NCBI GenBank assembly: GCA_963573385.1
Contig: CAUYLG010009132.1
Location: 1-64,000, forward strand
Direction of reading: 5' to 3'
From: Cacajao melanocephalus
Taxonomy: Eukaryota > Chordata > Mammalia > Primates > Pitheciidae
DNA: 64,000 nt
Below, piece after piece: positions 27,814 through 38,010 of this stretch (position 1 is the stretch's first letter; each line of letters starts with the position of its first letter). Below the pieces are notes generated by a model. That model saw only the letters and a list, made by a program, of their open reading frames with translations, was not told the origin of the DNA and ran no database searches. Both the position numbers and the translations under genes were made by a program.

Positions 27814-28252
27814 CTAATGGATGTTTCCATACTCCCTCACTATGTCCCCCACTCAGACATTGATAATTTAAGCTTTTCAGTATCCCTACCAAATACTGAT
27901 AGTAAATAATCCCTTCCTTGAACCCCTCACAGATGGTACCTGTGAAAATCAACTGAGAGAATCAATGGGGAAGTGCTTTGAAAATGATGCATTGCTAAGT
28001 AAACTGAAGGGCCCTGTGATGTGCCTGCAATGAGAGGGTTTGAACTCTGCATCTGGTAAATGGGAGCTTTCTGAGACAGCTCTTCCTGCTGTGACCACCC
28101 TAAGCTGGGGGGCTGAAATGTTTCAAGAATACAGGGAAGCTGAAGTTGCTATAGTGAATGGGGTGGTTAACGAAACAGTATGTGCTGAGAATCTCTCAAA
28201 ACAAAAAGGTCAAAATGCTTTCATTATTGGGTGCTTTAAAAATATTCTTGAA
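27814..28252. other. Unique sequence
   Basis: No gene or named repeat recognised. Confidence 0.5.
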
Positions 28253-28552
28253 GCCGGGCGCAGTGGCTCACGCCTGTAATTCCATCACTTTAGGAGGCTG
28301 AGGCAGGAGGACTGCTTGAGCCCTGGAGTTCAGACTAGCCTGGGCATCATAGTGAGACCTAGTCTTTACCCAAATAATAATAATAACAAAAAATTAGCCA
28401 CACATGGTGGTGCCAGCTATGGTCCCAGCTACTCAGGAGGCTAAGGTGGTGGGATGATCCCTTGAGCCCAGGAGGTTGAAGCCGCAGTGAAAACTGTATG
28501 ACAGTTGAGTGTGACAGAGCAAGATCCTGTCTCAAAAAAATAAACAAAAATA
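28253..28552 (+). mobile_element. Alu (J-like)
   Basis: Forward Alu with a TAATAATAATAA linker and an AAATAAAC tail. Confidence 0.92.
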
Positions 28553-28647
28553 GTTGTTCATTCATTCCTGTCTTACTAAGGGATGCAGAAATGAAAAGTT
28601 CCATCTCTGCCCAGATGAAGTATAGAATACACAGAACAGAGAATACA

Positions 28648-28870
28648 ATGATAGCTACCATTTCTTGAAGACCTACTGTGAGCCAAAGACACTGTTAGGG
28701 GCTTTCTACACATTATCTTGTTTAACACAAGCAATCATCTTGAAGGTAGGAATTATCTTCAACAATAATGAGGAATTAACTATCAGAGCGGTAAAGGGAG
28801 TTTCCAAGGTCACACATTTAAATGCAAGAGTCACATCTGCCTGAATGCCAAAGCTCATATTCACTTTTCC
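28648..28870 (-). mobile_element. MIR
   Basis: Reverse MIR with ACTGTGAGCCAAAGACACTG and GGTCACACATTTAAATG. Confidence 0.7.
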
Positions 28871-28884
28871 ACACTAAGGTGAGA

Positions 28885-29150
28885 GTAATCCATTCCCTGA
28901 AAAAAAAAATTTGAGTGCCTCTTTTGTTCCAGACATTGTTCTGAGTGCTAGTGATATAAAAGTGAAAATACAAAGTCCTTGTCTCATGGGGCTCATGCTA
29001 TAGTGGAGAAAGACAACAAAAATGTAGTATGTCAGATGGTGATAGATGCTGTGAAGAAAAATGAGGCAGAATAGGGCGGGTAGGATTACTATTTTGACTA
29101 GAATGGGCAGGGAAGACTGATCATGTGCAGTCTGAGCAGAACTACAAGAC
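28885..29150 (-). mobile_element. L2
   Basis: Reverse L2: AGTGCCTCTTTTGTTCCAGA then GGGGCTCATGCTATAGTGG and GTGATAGATGCTGTG. Confidence 0.65.
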
Positions 29151-29239
29151 TGGCGAGAAACAAAATTGGCACAAAGCTTCCTTCTTTAACTACCTATGGG
29201 TTCAGTTTGGGAAAGAGGGGGCGGGATGGGAGTACAGGT

Positions 29240-29435
29240 GTTAATGGAAACTGTATGCTCAAAGTCAGAAGGTCTGAGCATCAGTGCGGGTGATTTAATG
29301 GCAAGTCTTTTCACCTTTGAGCCTCAATTCCCTTTGCTGTAGTGGGGAATAACAGTTCTTGCCCAGCTTCTCACACACAGCTGCCTTGAGGATCAGATGA
29401 GATGACACATGTGAAAGCCCTTTGAAAATAACACA
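29240..29435 (+). mobile_element. MIR
   Basis: Forward MIR with TTTCACCTTTGAGCCTCAAT and GAGGATCAGATGAGATGA. Confidence 0.65.
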
Positions 29436-29440
29436 AGTCG

Positions 29441-29740
29441 GGCCAGGTTCGGTAGCTCATGCCTTTAATCCCAGAACTTTGGAAGGCTAAGGCAGGTGGA
29501 TAGCCTGAAGTCCGGAGTTCGAGACCAACGTGGCCAACATGGTCTCTACTAAAAATACAAAAATTAGCTAAGCCTGGTGGCGTGCGCCTGTAATACCAGC
29601 TACTCCAGAGGCTGAGGTGAGAGAATCGCTTGAACCCGGGCGTGGGGGAGGGGTTGCAGTGAGCCGAGATGGCACCACTGCACTCCAGCTTGGGCGACAG
29701 AGTGAGACTCCGTCTCATAAATAAATAAATAAATAAATAC
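29441..29740 (+). mobile_element. Alu with (AAAT)n tail
   Basis: Flanked by AATAACACAAG and GATAACACAAG; five AAAT units form the tail. Confidence 0.94.
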
Positions 29741-29962
29741 GAAGATAACACAAGCAAGACCGGAAGTCAACTCTTCAACCAAAGGGAAGTCTGTGAAGGA
29801 AAATAAAATGTATTCCTATCTCAGATGTAGTGGTCACCCAAAACATCTTTTTGAAAGGCCATCCAGGCTGAAAGAAGAAATAGGCTAAACTAAATAAGCA
29901 TAAGTTTCATAATACACCTCAGTTAAAGATTCTTGTGTAATTTACACCAGTGAAAAATTGTG

Positions 29963-30252
29963 GGCCGGGCGCTGTGGCTCACGCCTGTAATCCCAGCACT
30001 TTGGGAGGCCGAGGCGGGCGGATCGCGGAAGGTCAGGAGTTTGAGACCAACCTGGCCAACGAGATGAAACCCCGTCCCTACTAAAAATGCGAAAATTAGC
30101 TGGGCGTGGTGGCGGGCGCCTTAATCCCAGCTACTCAAGAGGCTGAGGTAGGAGAATTGCTTGAACTCAGGAGACGAAGGCTCAGTGAGCCGATATCGCG
30201 CCACTGCACTCCAGCCTGGGCGACAGAGCGAGATTCCGTCTCAAAAAAAAAA
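29963..30252 (+). mobile_element. Alu (young-looking) abutting the CLPB promoter
   Basis: CpG-rich Alu with few changes, ending about 80 bp before the first promoter motif. Confidence 0.95.
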
Positions 30253-30333
30253 TGTGTCGTGTACTTCAACTAAACTAGGAAAGAAACCCTGGGATTCCAA
30301 TCTTTAACTCTAATCACCACGCCCCTTCACCCG

Positions 30334-30354
30334 AACTCTATTTCCCAACATGCC
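30334..30354 (+). promoter_or_regulatory. ZNF143/THAP11-like site 1
   Basis: The sequence aactctatttcccaacatgc keeps the AACT start, the central TTCCCA and the CATGC end of the known AACTACAATTCCCAGCATGC element, with about four mismatches. These sites bind ZNF143 (Staf) with THAP11 (Ronin) and HCFC1 near start sites of housekeeping and mitochondrial genes. Confidence 0.55.
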
Positions 30355-30382
30355 CCGGGCTCCTATAAGTTAGCAGTCATTA

Positions 30383-30391
30383 TGACGCAAT
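30383..30391 (+). promoter_or_regulatory. ATF/C/EBP-like element (TGACGCAAT)
   Basis: TGACGCAAT is a hybrid of a CRE half-site and a C/EBP half-site, one base from the ATF4-C/EBP response element TGATGCAAT. It sits between the two ZNF143-like sites. Stress-responsive control of CLPB through it is only inference. Confidence 0.4.
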
Positions 30392-30397
30392 CCCACG

Positions 30398-30417
30398 GCC
30401 TTCTGGGAAGCGTAGTT
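30398..30417 (-). promoter_or_regulatory. ZNF143/THAP11-like site 2 (reverse)
   Basis: On the minus strand this reads AACTACGCTTCCCAGAAGGC, with intact ACTAC and TTCCCAG blocks. It lies 64 bp downstream of site 1 in the opposite orientation. A weaker ACTACCCCTCCC match follows at 30457-30468. Confidence 0.65.
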
Positions 30418-30517
30418 TATTTGTTCTCCAGCTGGGGAAGGACTTAGGGCTGTGGACTACCCCTCCCGTGAGGTAGTGCGTAACTCCACCCCGTTCGTGG
30501 CGTCTTCGAACGCGCCG

Positions 30518-30532
30518 CGGCAGCCATGTTGG
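30518..30532 (-). promoter_or_regulatory. YY1-like element near the start
   Basis: CGGCAGCCATGTTGG is the reverse of a YY1-type CCAACATGGCTGCCG element. YY1 sites are common just downstream of start sites in CpG promoters. The embedded ATG also opens the upstream ORF described separately. Confidence 0.45.
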
Positions 30533-30606
30533 ACGTGGCCAGCACAGGGGCCGGCACCACGGGGTTATCGAAGCAGCTGTCACGATGCTGGGGTCCCTGG
30601 TGTTGA
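30526..30606 (+). CDS. Upstream ORF overlapping the CLPB start (26 codons)
   Basis: An ATG with G at -3 opens at 30526 and runs 26 codons to TGA at 30604-30606. It is out of frame with CLPB and overlaps its first seven codons. If transcription starts upstream of 30526, ribosomes that use this ATG cannot simply reach the CLPB ATG at 30585, so it could dampen translation. Whether it lies in the mature 5' UTR is unknown. Confidence 0.4.
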   Translation: MLDVASTGAGTTGLSKQLSRCWGPWC

Positions 30607-30987
30607 GGAGAAAAGCACCGGCGCCACGGCTACTCCTCCGGCTACTCAGGTCCCCAGTGCTCCGGGGCTATGGAGGTGCTTTCGGCCGGAATGTGACCAC
30701 TGGGGGTCTCGGGGAGCCTCAGTGGCTGAGGGCAGCCGCCGGGGGGCGCCCTGGAACATCGCCGGCCTTGTTCTCCGGACGCAGGGCAGCCACTGGGGGG
30801 CGCCATGGAGGACACTTCGATAGCAAATGCCTCGCGGCTACCATTTGGGGACACCTTCCTGGCCCCGAAGAAACACTCCCAGGACAGGACAGCTGGACCG
30901 AGGTCCCCAACAGGGCCGGACTGGGCATGTGGGCCCTGGCCACAGCGCTGGTGGTTCATTGCTACAGCAAGAGTCCGTCCAACAAGG
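30585..30987 (+). CDS. CLPB: CLPB exon 1: mitochondrial presequence and PARL-cleaved segment
   Basis: This exon encodes residues 1-134 plus the first base of codon 135 of CLPB, a AAA+ protein disaggregase of the mitochondrial intermembrane space. Residues 1-30 are rich in Arg and Leu with almost no acidic residues, typical of a mitochondrial presequence. Residues 111-126 form a hydrophobic stretch ending in His-Cys, followed by Tyr-Ser-Lys-Ser. In human CLPB the rhomboid protease PARL cuts after Cys126, and Cys126 falls at the same number here, so there is no net indel. The start is the ATG at 30585 with A at -3. The reading frame stays open past the exon, but the donor AACAAGG|gtgatt at 30988 joins exon 2 in phase 1 and restores the known Lys-Asp-Ala-Ala junction. 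Many residues differ from human as I recall it, for example Trp at 115 where I recall Cys. The ATPase domain is outside the window. Confidence 0.95.
30697..30804 (+). promoter_or_regulatory. Three CTCF-like cores inside CLPB exon 1
   Basis: CCACTGGGGGTCTCG (30697), CCGCCGGGGGGCGCC (30736) and CCACTGGGGGGCGCC (30790) resemble the CTCF core CCASYAGRKGGCRSY. The third differs at one position only. All three point the same way. They lie in coding sequence and give the repeated Gly-rich pieces [12 protein letters not shown] and AATGGRHGG, so an ancient small internal duplication is possible. Confidence 0.45.
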
Positions 30988-33900
30988 GTGATTATGAGAT
31001 CTGGGTTTGAGGAAGGGAAAAGCGGGAAGATTGTCCTAAATTCGTATCTTAGGAGGGTGGGAGGTACTTATAGATTTAGATCCTTAGAGCTCAAGTCTTG
31101 GAGGGACTCAGACATCATCTGGTTACAGGGGCAGGGTGTTGCCCTGGAGAGCTCATCACCTCGGAGTTGTATAATCTCCTATCATAGGTCCACCTCCCCT
31201 CTCTGGGCATCATTTTATCCATCTGTACAATGGGATACTGGACTAAACATCTATTACAGCACAGTCCCCTTATGTTTCTGATATTCTGCTTGGTCCAATT
31301 CCTCTTTCCTGAGATCTCCAGGAAGCGGAAACTGTGGGGTGTTTTAAGGGCAACCGCTAGATGGTTTAGAGAAGTTGCCACCTCCCAACCCCCGCACCCT
31401 TCCACACCTGCCCACCAGAGGTGCCAGAGTCAGGAGGAACCTGGCTTGGTTCTGATGCCAGCTTGACCTCAGTTTCTTTATATAGTGAAGGATAATTTCT
31501 CAACATTTTTACAATACTGTTATTTTGACCCCTTTTGGAGTTCAGCGGCCTGAGTCTGTCAGTCTCAGGATTTTGCTGTGTCTGGTCTCACATGCTGTGA
31601 GGTGGTCTTGCCATGTGGGATAGTTGGCAGGAGAAGGAAGTTGGATTCCTGGAGGCCCAAGGCCAACTGTTGGGGGGCGGGGCGGGGATGGCTGATCCCT
31701 GTCAGCATCTCATCTGGATGCATGGAGCTGAGCAGCCGCTGAGAGGGGACAGAGAGTCAGAATTATAACCTGTGTGAGTCCAGCCATTCAGGTTCTTAGT
31801 CGTTCCTCAAGAGGAAAGACTGAGGCCTGGTGTCCATGGATTCCATGCATCTGAAGCTCTGAGAATTTGGAGCAAGAGTTGGGGGAGTGGAGAGTGCCTT
31901 AACTTTCATTCGTTTGATGTGGCCAGTTGTAAAGGAAGGACTTTGGTCTGGGAGAGACGACACTGGGGATCTTGTTTTGGTTCTGTGTCTATAAGTCCCA
32001 CTGTGAATTTGGACTTCTGCTTTTCCTCACTGGTCCTCCATTTCCTCGTCTACAAAATGAAGGTGTTGAAGTAGACACTAAGGGCATCTAGCTTAGGCAT
32101 GCTGTAATCCTGTAACTTTCAGCATTTTTGTGGGATACCCTCTGTTTTTCTGGTTTTAGGCTAGGTGTGTGGGAAGTACTAGCAACACAAAATCAGTCAA
32201 AGAGACAGTGCAGGCAGTTGGAATACAGGGCTGGTGAGTGGTGCTATGTGTTGTTGGGGGATCAGAGGGCCAGTAGAGTGAGGAAAGCCTTCCTGTAGTA
32301 TTGGAGGCCCCCAGTGGATGGGAAATTCAAACTTAAGTTCTGAAGGATGAAAAGGAGAGTGACCTTGTGAGCCCCATGAGAGCAGGAAATAGATGTTCTC
32401 TCTCTCTCTCTTTTTTTTTTTCCCCAGGTTATACTAGCAACTTTCCCTAATACCTAGATATCCTTTGCCCACCACAGTGTCCGGAACTTAGTAGGTGCCC
32501 AGTAAATGTGTGAGAGTTGGATTATATTCTCTGCAAAGGCTTCAGGGATGGAAATAACAAAGTTTCAGGGCACCATGGTGTGTGCAGGGGCTAGCAGAGT
32601 GGCCAGCTTGGTTGGAGGATAAGGTCTTCGGAATTAGATGAGAACAGATGGAGTGGGACCAGGTTGCCAGTCAGGGGTGGGGTGGATAAGGGTGTTGGAA
32701 TTTCTTCTATAGGCAGTGGAGAGACATGGAAAGTTCATGAGCAGGGAATGTTGAGTCCAGTATATTTGGTGAGGTCTTGCCTAAGAAGTTCCTGGGGATT
32801 CCAAACCGGACTTTGTAGCCTGAACTCCAGCAAGAATACCAGGGTCTATTTACCAAAATAGACAATGGTCAAAACCGTGACCAGTTCCTGCTGGAATTGA
32901 CTTGCCAGCTACCCTGACCCCTGATTTAGAGTTTTGACCTGAGGCCCTCAGTGCAGTGTGGTAGAAACTGAACCCTTTCAGAAGCCAGGAGGCCCTGGTT
33001 CTTAGCTCCTTCGTCACTCTGTAACCTTGCAGAAGCCACATTTTTTCCTGCAGACTGAGGGGAGAGTGGACACAGCCATCTCTAAGGAAGGCTTGATCCC
33101 CTCCCAGCTGGTGGCTGTCTGAGCCGTGCTTGGGTATGTGCTTTGGGTACAGTCTGGTAAGGTAGTTAGACAGGACCTGTTACTGGAATCTAGGCCAGGA
33201 GGCATCAATGCCTGAACCACAGGACTGGCTTTCATATGCATGATAAGGTGGGTTTCATCTCTGTTGTACAGATAAGGAAACTAAGGCTCAGGAGGTTAGA
33301 TGAGTGGGCTAGGTCATACAGCAAATAAGCGACACAGTTGGGCTAGCGCCCAGATCTCACCATCTCCAGGACCTGCTCTTTCACCCTACTCCAGTGCATT
33401 TGCTCATGGGTGAGTCTGTTGGCTGGAGTGAGAGATCCCTGAGTCAGGGATGACTATGAGTCCATCCAGTGCCCAGCAGCGTAGCTCACAATCAGGCTGG
33501 GCACAGAGGGCTCCTCGTACTTGGTATTGAGCTATCTGAAAAGCCCTGTTGACTTTGAGGTTTTTCTGAGGCAATCAATTTTCTTTATGGCCACAAGGTG
33601 GTGGCAACAGCCTGCAGGCTGCCCAGACCAGGCCAGACTGACGTATAGCATTGCTTTCCTCCTAGGCTTGGTGTTTCCTAACCAAACCCTCTGCTTTGGG
33701 TCTCCCTTCCCTGGGCTTAGCACCAGGGGGGTTGCAGACGTCTCAACTGTCATTTCATCTCTTTGACATCCTTGTGAAGCTGGCAGGGCAAGGGTCTCTG
33801 ACAGTCAGGGAAGCTGTGGTTGAGAGGGAGAGGAGCTGCTGTGGTCACATGGTGGGTAGTGGGCATGGAATGGAGCCAGATCTCAAACACTCCTAGTTGA

Positions 33901-34399
33901 GGCCCTCTCCATCCACAGAGAGCCCTGCACCCTGCTTTCTCCCTCATTCTACCTTTCCCTTTGGGTTTATGACCTTTCATATCAACATTCAGAAGTGGTT
34001 TGAAGAACTAGAGTTGAGGGAGAAAGTGGACAAGGTCAGGGAATGGCTAACAATAACTTTTACAGGAACATAAAGCATATTATGCAGAGTTTCATAGATT
34101 TTGAAGAGTGCATTGTTTATCATAAGCAAGACACCGTGCTAGCAGTTGCCCTGCACTCTCTGTATGATGAGAGGAGTTACGAGTTTGGGCTCTGTAGTAG
34201 AAAGGTGTGGAAGTCACGTTGTTAACAGGGGACACCATGTGGGGAGGGAATGATTAGCTTTCTTGTTATGTGTTGTGGCATCAGTTTGCTTGTTAAAGTC
34301 CGCGTTTCTAAAGCACTGCTGTCTTAATGGGCCCTCCATGCAGTCCTGAGGTGGGTATGTCCTGGCCACGGATCTGACCAGTGCCCCCTTTCTCTTCAG
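30988..34399 (+). other. CLPB: CLPB intron 1
   Basis: This 3.4-kb intron has no Alu and is mostly old or unique sequence. MIR-like traces are at 31165-31240 (+), 31975-32065 (+), 33245-33400 (-) and 33735-33900 (-). A decayed L2-like stretch is at 32165-32400, and a short TC/T run at 32398-32422. The donor gtgatt is weaker than consensus; the acceptor tctcttcag is good. Confidence 0.85.
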
Positions 34400-34451
34400 A
34401 TGCAGCCCTGATGGAAGCTGCCCGTGCCAACAATCCGCAAGAAGTCAGCCG
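34400..34451 (+). CDS. CLPB: CLPB exon 2: 52-nt micro-exon starting ankyrin repeat 1
   Basis: This small exon lies between the acceptor ttctcttcag and the donor gtgagttg. It is entered in phase 1 (the exon 1 G completes an Asp codon) and left in phase 2 (CG of an Arg codon). It encodes DAALMEAARANNPQEVSR, with the last Arg completed by exon 3. The run A-x-x-E-A-A-R-x-N-x-x-x-E-V-S-R-L-L matches the first helix pair of a CLPB ankyrin repeat. The ankyrin repeats support oligomer assembly and substrate handling of the disaggregase. It was found from recalled homology and splice sites, because no open frame would reveal it. Confidence 0.93.
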
Positions 34452-36189
34452 GTGAGTTGAACCCCAGGCCTTGCTCTCCCCACAGGAGGGACTGGGCAGG
34501 GAGAGCCTCTTCTCATGTGATGACCCTGCTTTGGAGGAAATCCTCACCCTAAGCTGGGAACTGTCCCCTGTGACTTCTCTGTTAGTCACAGAGTCACCTG
34601 GGCTCCCTTGACCCAGATCAACCCTTAGATACTTTAGGCAGGGAGTCAGCTCCCAGACATCCCTGGATCTTTCAGCTATTTTGTTCTTCAGTGGGTTGGT
34701 TTGGACTCTCCCCGACCCCCATATCTTGTGGGTTCTTCTCTGAATCTTCTGATTTGTTCTCATTTCTTTGGGAATGGCCATGCGTTCGTTATTGCTTGCT
34801 GCCTGGACAGGTTGCAGGTGGGCATATATGGATGGGCTTGGGGATTTGGGACAGAGCTGAAAGAGACCATCTGTTAGAAGGCCCGGGGCTAGAAATGCCT
34901 GCCTGCAGGGCTAGGTGCCCATGCTGGGCCCAGCCCAGGGACAGACTGTGTTTCTGTAGCCTCACTGGCTTGGCTAGTCCCAGTGACTACTGGCGGGTTG
35001 AATTTGAGGCTTATTTTTCAGCAAAGGCAAGATTCGGCTGAGCTCAGCCTAGTGCCAGGTATAAGGCAGAGTCTGTCCAGGATGCTTGCTCAGACTGGGG
35101 CCAGCATGGGGCATCAGTTACAGGGCTGTTGGTTAAGGGCAGAGGTCTTATTCTTGGTGAAACTACTGGCCTCCACTGGGCCTAACCTTGGCCTCTCTTG
35201 GCCCTTTATATAGAGCTAGGTGGCCATAGGACACCCCCTTCATTGCCATCATGTCTGCATGTTAGACAGGAAGTCAGGTGTTGGGGCGGCCATTTCCACA
35301 CCCAGTGCCGCAGGCCCTCGGTGCTCTTCCCCACTCTAGCTTCCCGAACACACAAGAAAGTGTTGAAAAGCAGCCACAGCCCCACCAAGACTTACTACTT
35401 TGATTCCCTTTCATTTTATCTGCAGCATTATTATTGATTCTCAAGGGTGCTTTTGAGTATTAATGTTCAAGCTTTAGTTTTTAATAAACCACTTTCAGAA
35501 GTATAGGCTGGGAGTTGTTTTGTAGCCAAATAAATATGATGGAGTAATAGTTTAATAAACATGCAGTGATGCATCTTAAAAACCAAGCACAGATGTCATC
35601 GTATTATAAGAGCCATTCATAACTGCAGGCTGTGTGTGGCATCTTCATTCCTCCAGAAACAGATGTGCCTTGGTTCATTCTGCTGCAGTACAAGGGAGTA
35701 AGGGGATGGAAGCTGACCCTTGCTGACCCTGGAATCACCTGTTGGCTAGTGCCAACAGCTGCCAGGCTGCGGCTTTCCCATTTTGGCAGTGAATTTGCAG
35801 AGCAGCATTGTTGGGAATCTACTCTTCCATCCCCTAGGGATGCCACTGCCTTATTCCATTGAGCTGCCAAGCATTGATTATTTAGTTCTTTCAAATGCAT
35901 GTTTTTCTAATAGCAATTAAACACCCACCCCCAAAATACAGAAAGTAGTTGAACTTATGGTGTAGGTGTGTGATTCAGACAATTTTTCTGAACATTCATT
36001 CTTGTATGGGGCCTTTCATGTGTGTCCCCAGGCTCTAGCCTGCTTTTGTCCTGCCTCCTCTTGTCCCACTCACTTGGTCAGATTGACCCCCTCAGAATCT
36101 CCCTGCACTCCATGTGAGGAAGTCAGAGATGAGCAAGGCACAGACCTGCCTTCAGGCCCCATCTCATACAGGACATAGAGCCGGGAGCA

Positions 36190-36435
36190 AGCTGAGCAAA
36201 GGTGGGAAGCAGATGCTGGCTGGCTTCTTGGTGTGGGGAACACATTGTTGCTCCCAAGGTGGGACTTGTACAGGGTGTCAGGAAGGAGGGAAGGTGGTCT
36301 GAGAGACGCTGGAATGTGCAAGGCCTGCCATGCCCAGGGTGAGGAGTTTTGAACTCTTACTCCATACACAGTGGGGCGATGTGGGAAGTTTTTGAGCAAG
36401 GGCATGACCCAGGTAAGGCTGACTTGCAGGTAAGT
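36190..36435 (-). mobile_element. L2
   Basis: Reverse L2: GGAATGTGCAAGGCCTG, then AGCAAGGGCATGACCCAGG. Confidence 0.6.
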
Positions 36436-36945
36436 GAAGGATGGACTGCATTAGGAAAAGGCTGAGGGCCAATGTGTTAAGAACCTGTTTCAGTTTCAGT
36501 TTCAATAAGACAGATTCAAGATGATGAAGGCCTGAATGAGCACATCCTTCCCACCCCCTCACCCAAAGCCATTCTTGATTATGAAAGAATGACTGGGCCT
36601 CTGCTGGGCACTGCAGATGGGGGATGGGGATGGTGACCCAGGCCCTGGTCTCAAGGAAACAGACATGTAGCCCACCAGTTGTAGTTCTTCCTGCAAATGA
36701 GCCAGGCCTGGGCGCAATGGGGGCAAAGGGAGCCTGACCATCCTTGCTAGAAGGAAACTCTGGAATTCCTACAGCAGGACCTTATTCAGCTTTCTGTACC
36801 CTAGACTCTGCACAGGTGGTTCATGCTGCTCTTTATTTCTTCCTCTGTGTCCTGGGCTCTTAGCGCTGCCCAACAGACCTGCCCATAATAGGATATAATC
36901 TCATGCTCAATATATATATATTTTTAATTTACACATACAGTCATT
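36436..36945. other. Unique sequence in intron 2
   Basis: No exon or named repeat recognised; short AT run at 36910-36922. Confidence 0.5.
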
Positions 36946-37325
36946 CATTGCTAAACAATAGGGACACATTCTGAGAAGTGCAATTTCATGACTGTGTGAA
37001 GATCATAGAGTATACTTACCCAAATCTAAATGGTAATAGCCTACCACACACCTAATCTGTACAGTGTAGCCTGTTGTCCTAGGCTAGGAATCTGTATAGC
37101 ACATTGTTGTCCTGAACACTATAGGCAGTTGTAACACAATGGTAAGTATTTGTGTATCTAGACATATCTAAATACAGAAAAGGTAATTTGTTGCACTGTG
37201 ATGTTGAGACAGGTACAACGTCACAAGGGGATGGGAACTTTTCAGCTTCATTATAATCTCACAGGATCACCTCATACATGCAGTATATTGTGAACCAACA
37301 CGTCATTGTGTAGCACGTGACTATA
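36946..37325 (+). mobile_element. Non-autonomous DNA transposon (about 380 bp)
   Basis: Ends are imperfect inverted repeats: ACAGTCATTCATTGCTAA at the left and the reverse of CATTGTGTAGCACGTGACTA at the right. The body (AACACAATGGTAAGTATTTG, CTACCACACACCTAATCT) matches a common primate MER-type element with a TA target. I think of a Tc1/mariner or Tigger-like origin but am not sure of the name. Confidence 0.65.
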
Positions 37326-37428
37326 GCTTATGATTGGTATGGTCAACGATACCGGTATTTAGAACAAAACTCAGACCTTGTAAATAATATCGTCCTTCCT
37401 ACAACAAAGCCACAAATAAACCAAACAA

Positions 37429-37434
37429 ACAAAA

Positions 37435-37465
<31 letters not shown>
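37429..37465 (+). repeat. (AAT)n
   Basis: About 11 uninterrupted TAA units. Confidence 0.95.
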
Positions 37466-37649
37466 TTGTCCTTTACCCTTCTTCCATGCTTGACCTCTCT
37501 GGGGCTCTGTACTGTGCCTGTCTCTACTTGACCTCCCCCAGCTCCTGTCCTTAGCCCCAGAGCCTTGGGAAAGTTCCCGATAGTGAAAGGCAGCAGCCTA
37601 AGGCTCTTCTGCTTGAGGGGGCAGTGCTTCATCCTCCCCCCCCGACCTT

Positions 37650-37786
37650 TTTTTTTTTTTTTAAAGAGATGGGGTTTCACCATGTTGGCCAGACTGGTCT
37701 CAGTCGCCTGATCTCTTGATCCGCCCGCCTCAGCCTCCCAAAGTGCTGGGATTACAGGCCTGAGCCACCATGCCCAGCCTTGATCC
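37650..37786 (-). mobile_element. Left-arm-only Alu without the variant marks
   Basis: Reverse left arm from T16 to atgcccagcc. It has the normal CCCAGCACTTTGGGAGG, so it is not part of the variant group. It may be a truncated Alu. Confidence 0.88.
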
Positions 37787-37829
37787 TCCTTTTTCACATC
37801 CTGGAATCTTCAGTCCATGGGCCCTGGAT

Positions 37830-38010
37830 GCGGCTCCTCCACACTGACGGCCCTCTGCCCTCTGTATTCATTATCCTCCACTTACACCTTTCAAAGCTCA
37901 AGTGCTGCTTCCCTTACAGAGCCTTCCTGGATTCCTCCCAGTTGGGTGTGATCTCGTGGTTCTTTGCCCCTCCCCCCACTTTCATCCTACACCTCCCTTC
38001 TGGTCTGCAA
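37830..38010 (+). mobile_element. L2 3' region
   Basis: CTTTCAAAGCTCAAGTGCTG then CAGAGCCTTCCTGGATTCC, as in L2 ends. Confidence 0.6.

Larger units (their letters stand above)
30253..30584 (+). promoter_or_regulatory. CLPB: CLPB promoter and 5' UTR region
   Basis: This 330-bp unique stretch sits between the last upstream Alu and the CLPB ATG. It is GC- and CpG-rich relative to the flanks, especially from 30470, and has no convincing TATA box at a plausible distance. It carries ZNF143/THAP11-like sites, an ATF/C/EBP-like element and a YY1-like element near the start codon, all listed separately. That set is typical of housekeeping promoters of nuclear genes for mitochondrial proteins. The transcription start cannot be placed from sequence alone; about 30,420-30,520 is my estimate. 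Confidence 0.75.

Noticed and set aside
30452..30823. 123-codon open frame across the promoter and exon 1
   Set aside because: It is a different frame from CLPB, starts in the promoter, and its codons have no known relative. The CLPB frame explains the region.
33588..33602. CCACAAGGTGGTGGC as a CTCF site
   Set aside because: It misses two positions of the core, including the key GGC, so it is too weak.
34308..34781. 157-codon minus-strand open frame over CLPB exon 2
   Set aside because: It is antisense to a confirmed exon, has no recognised domain, and no promoter or splice context.
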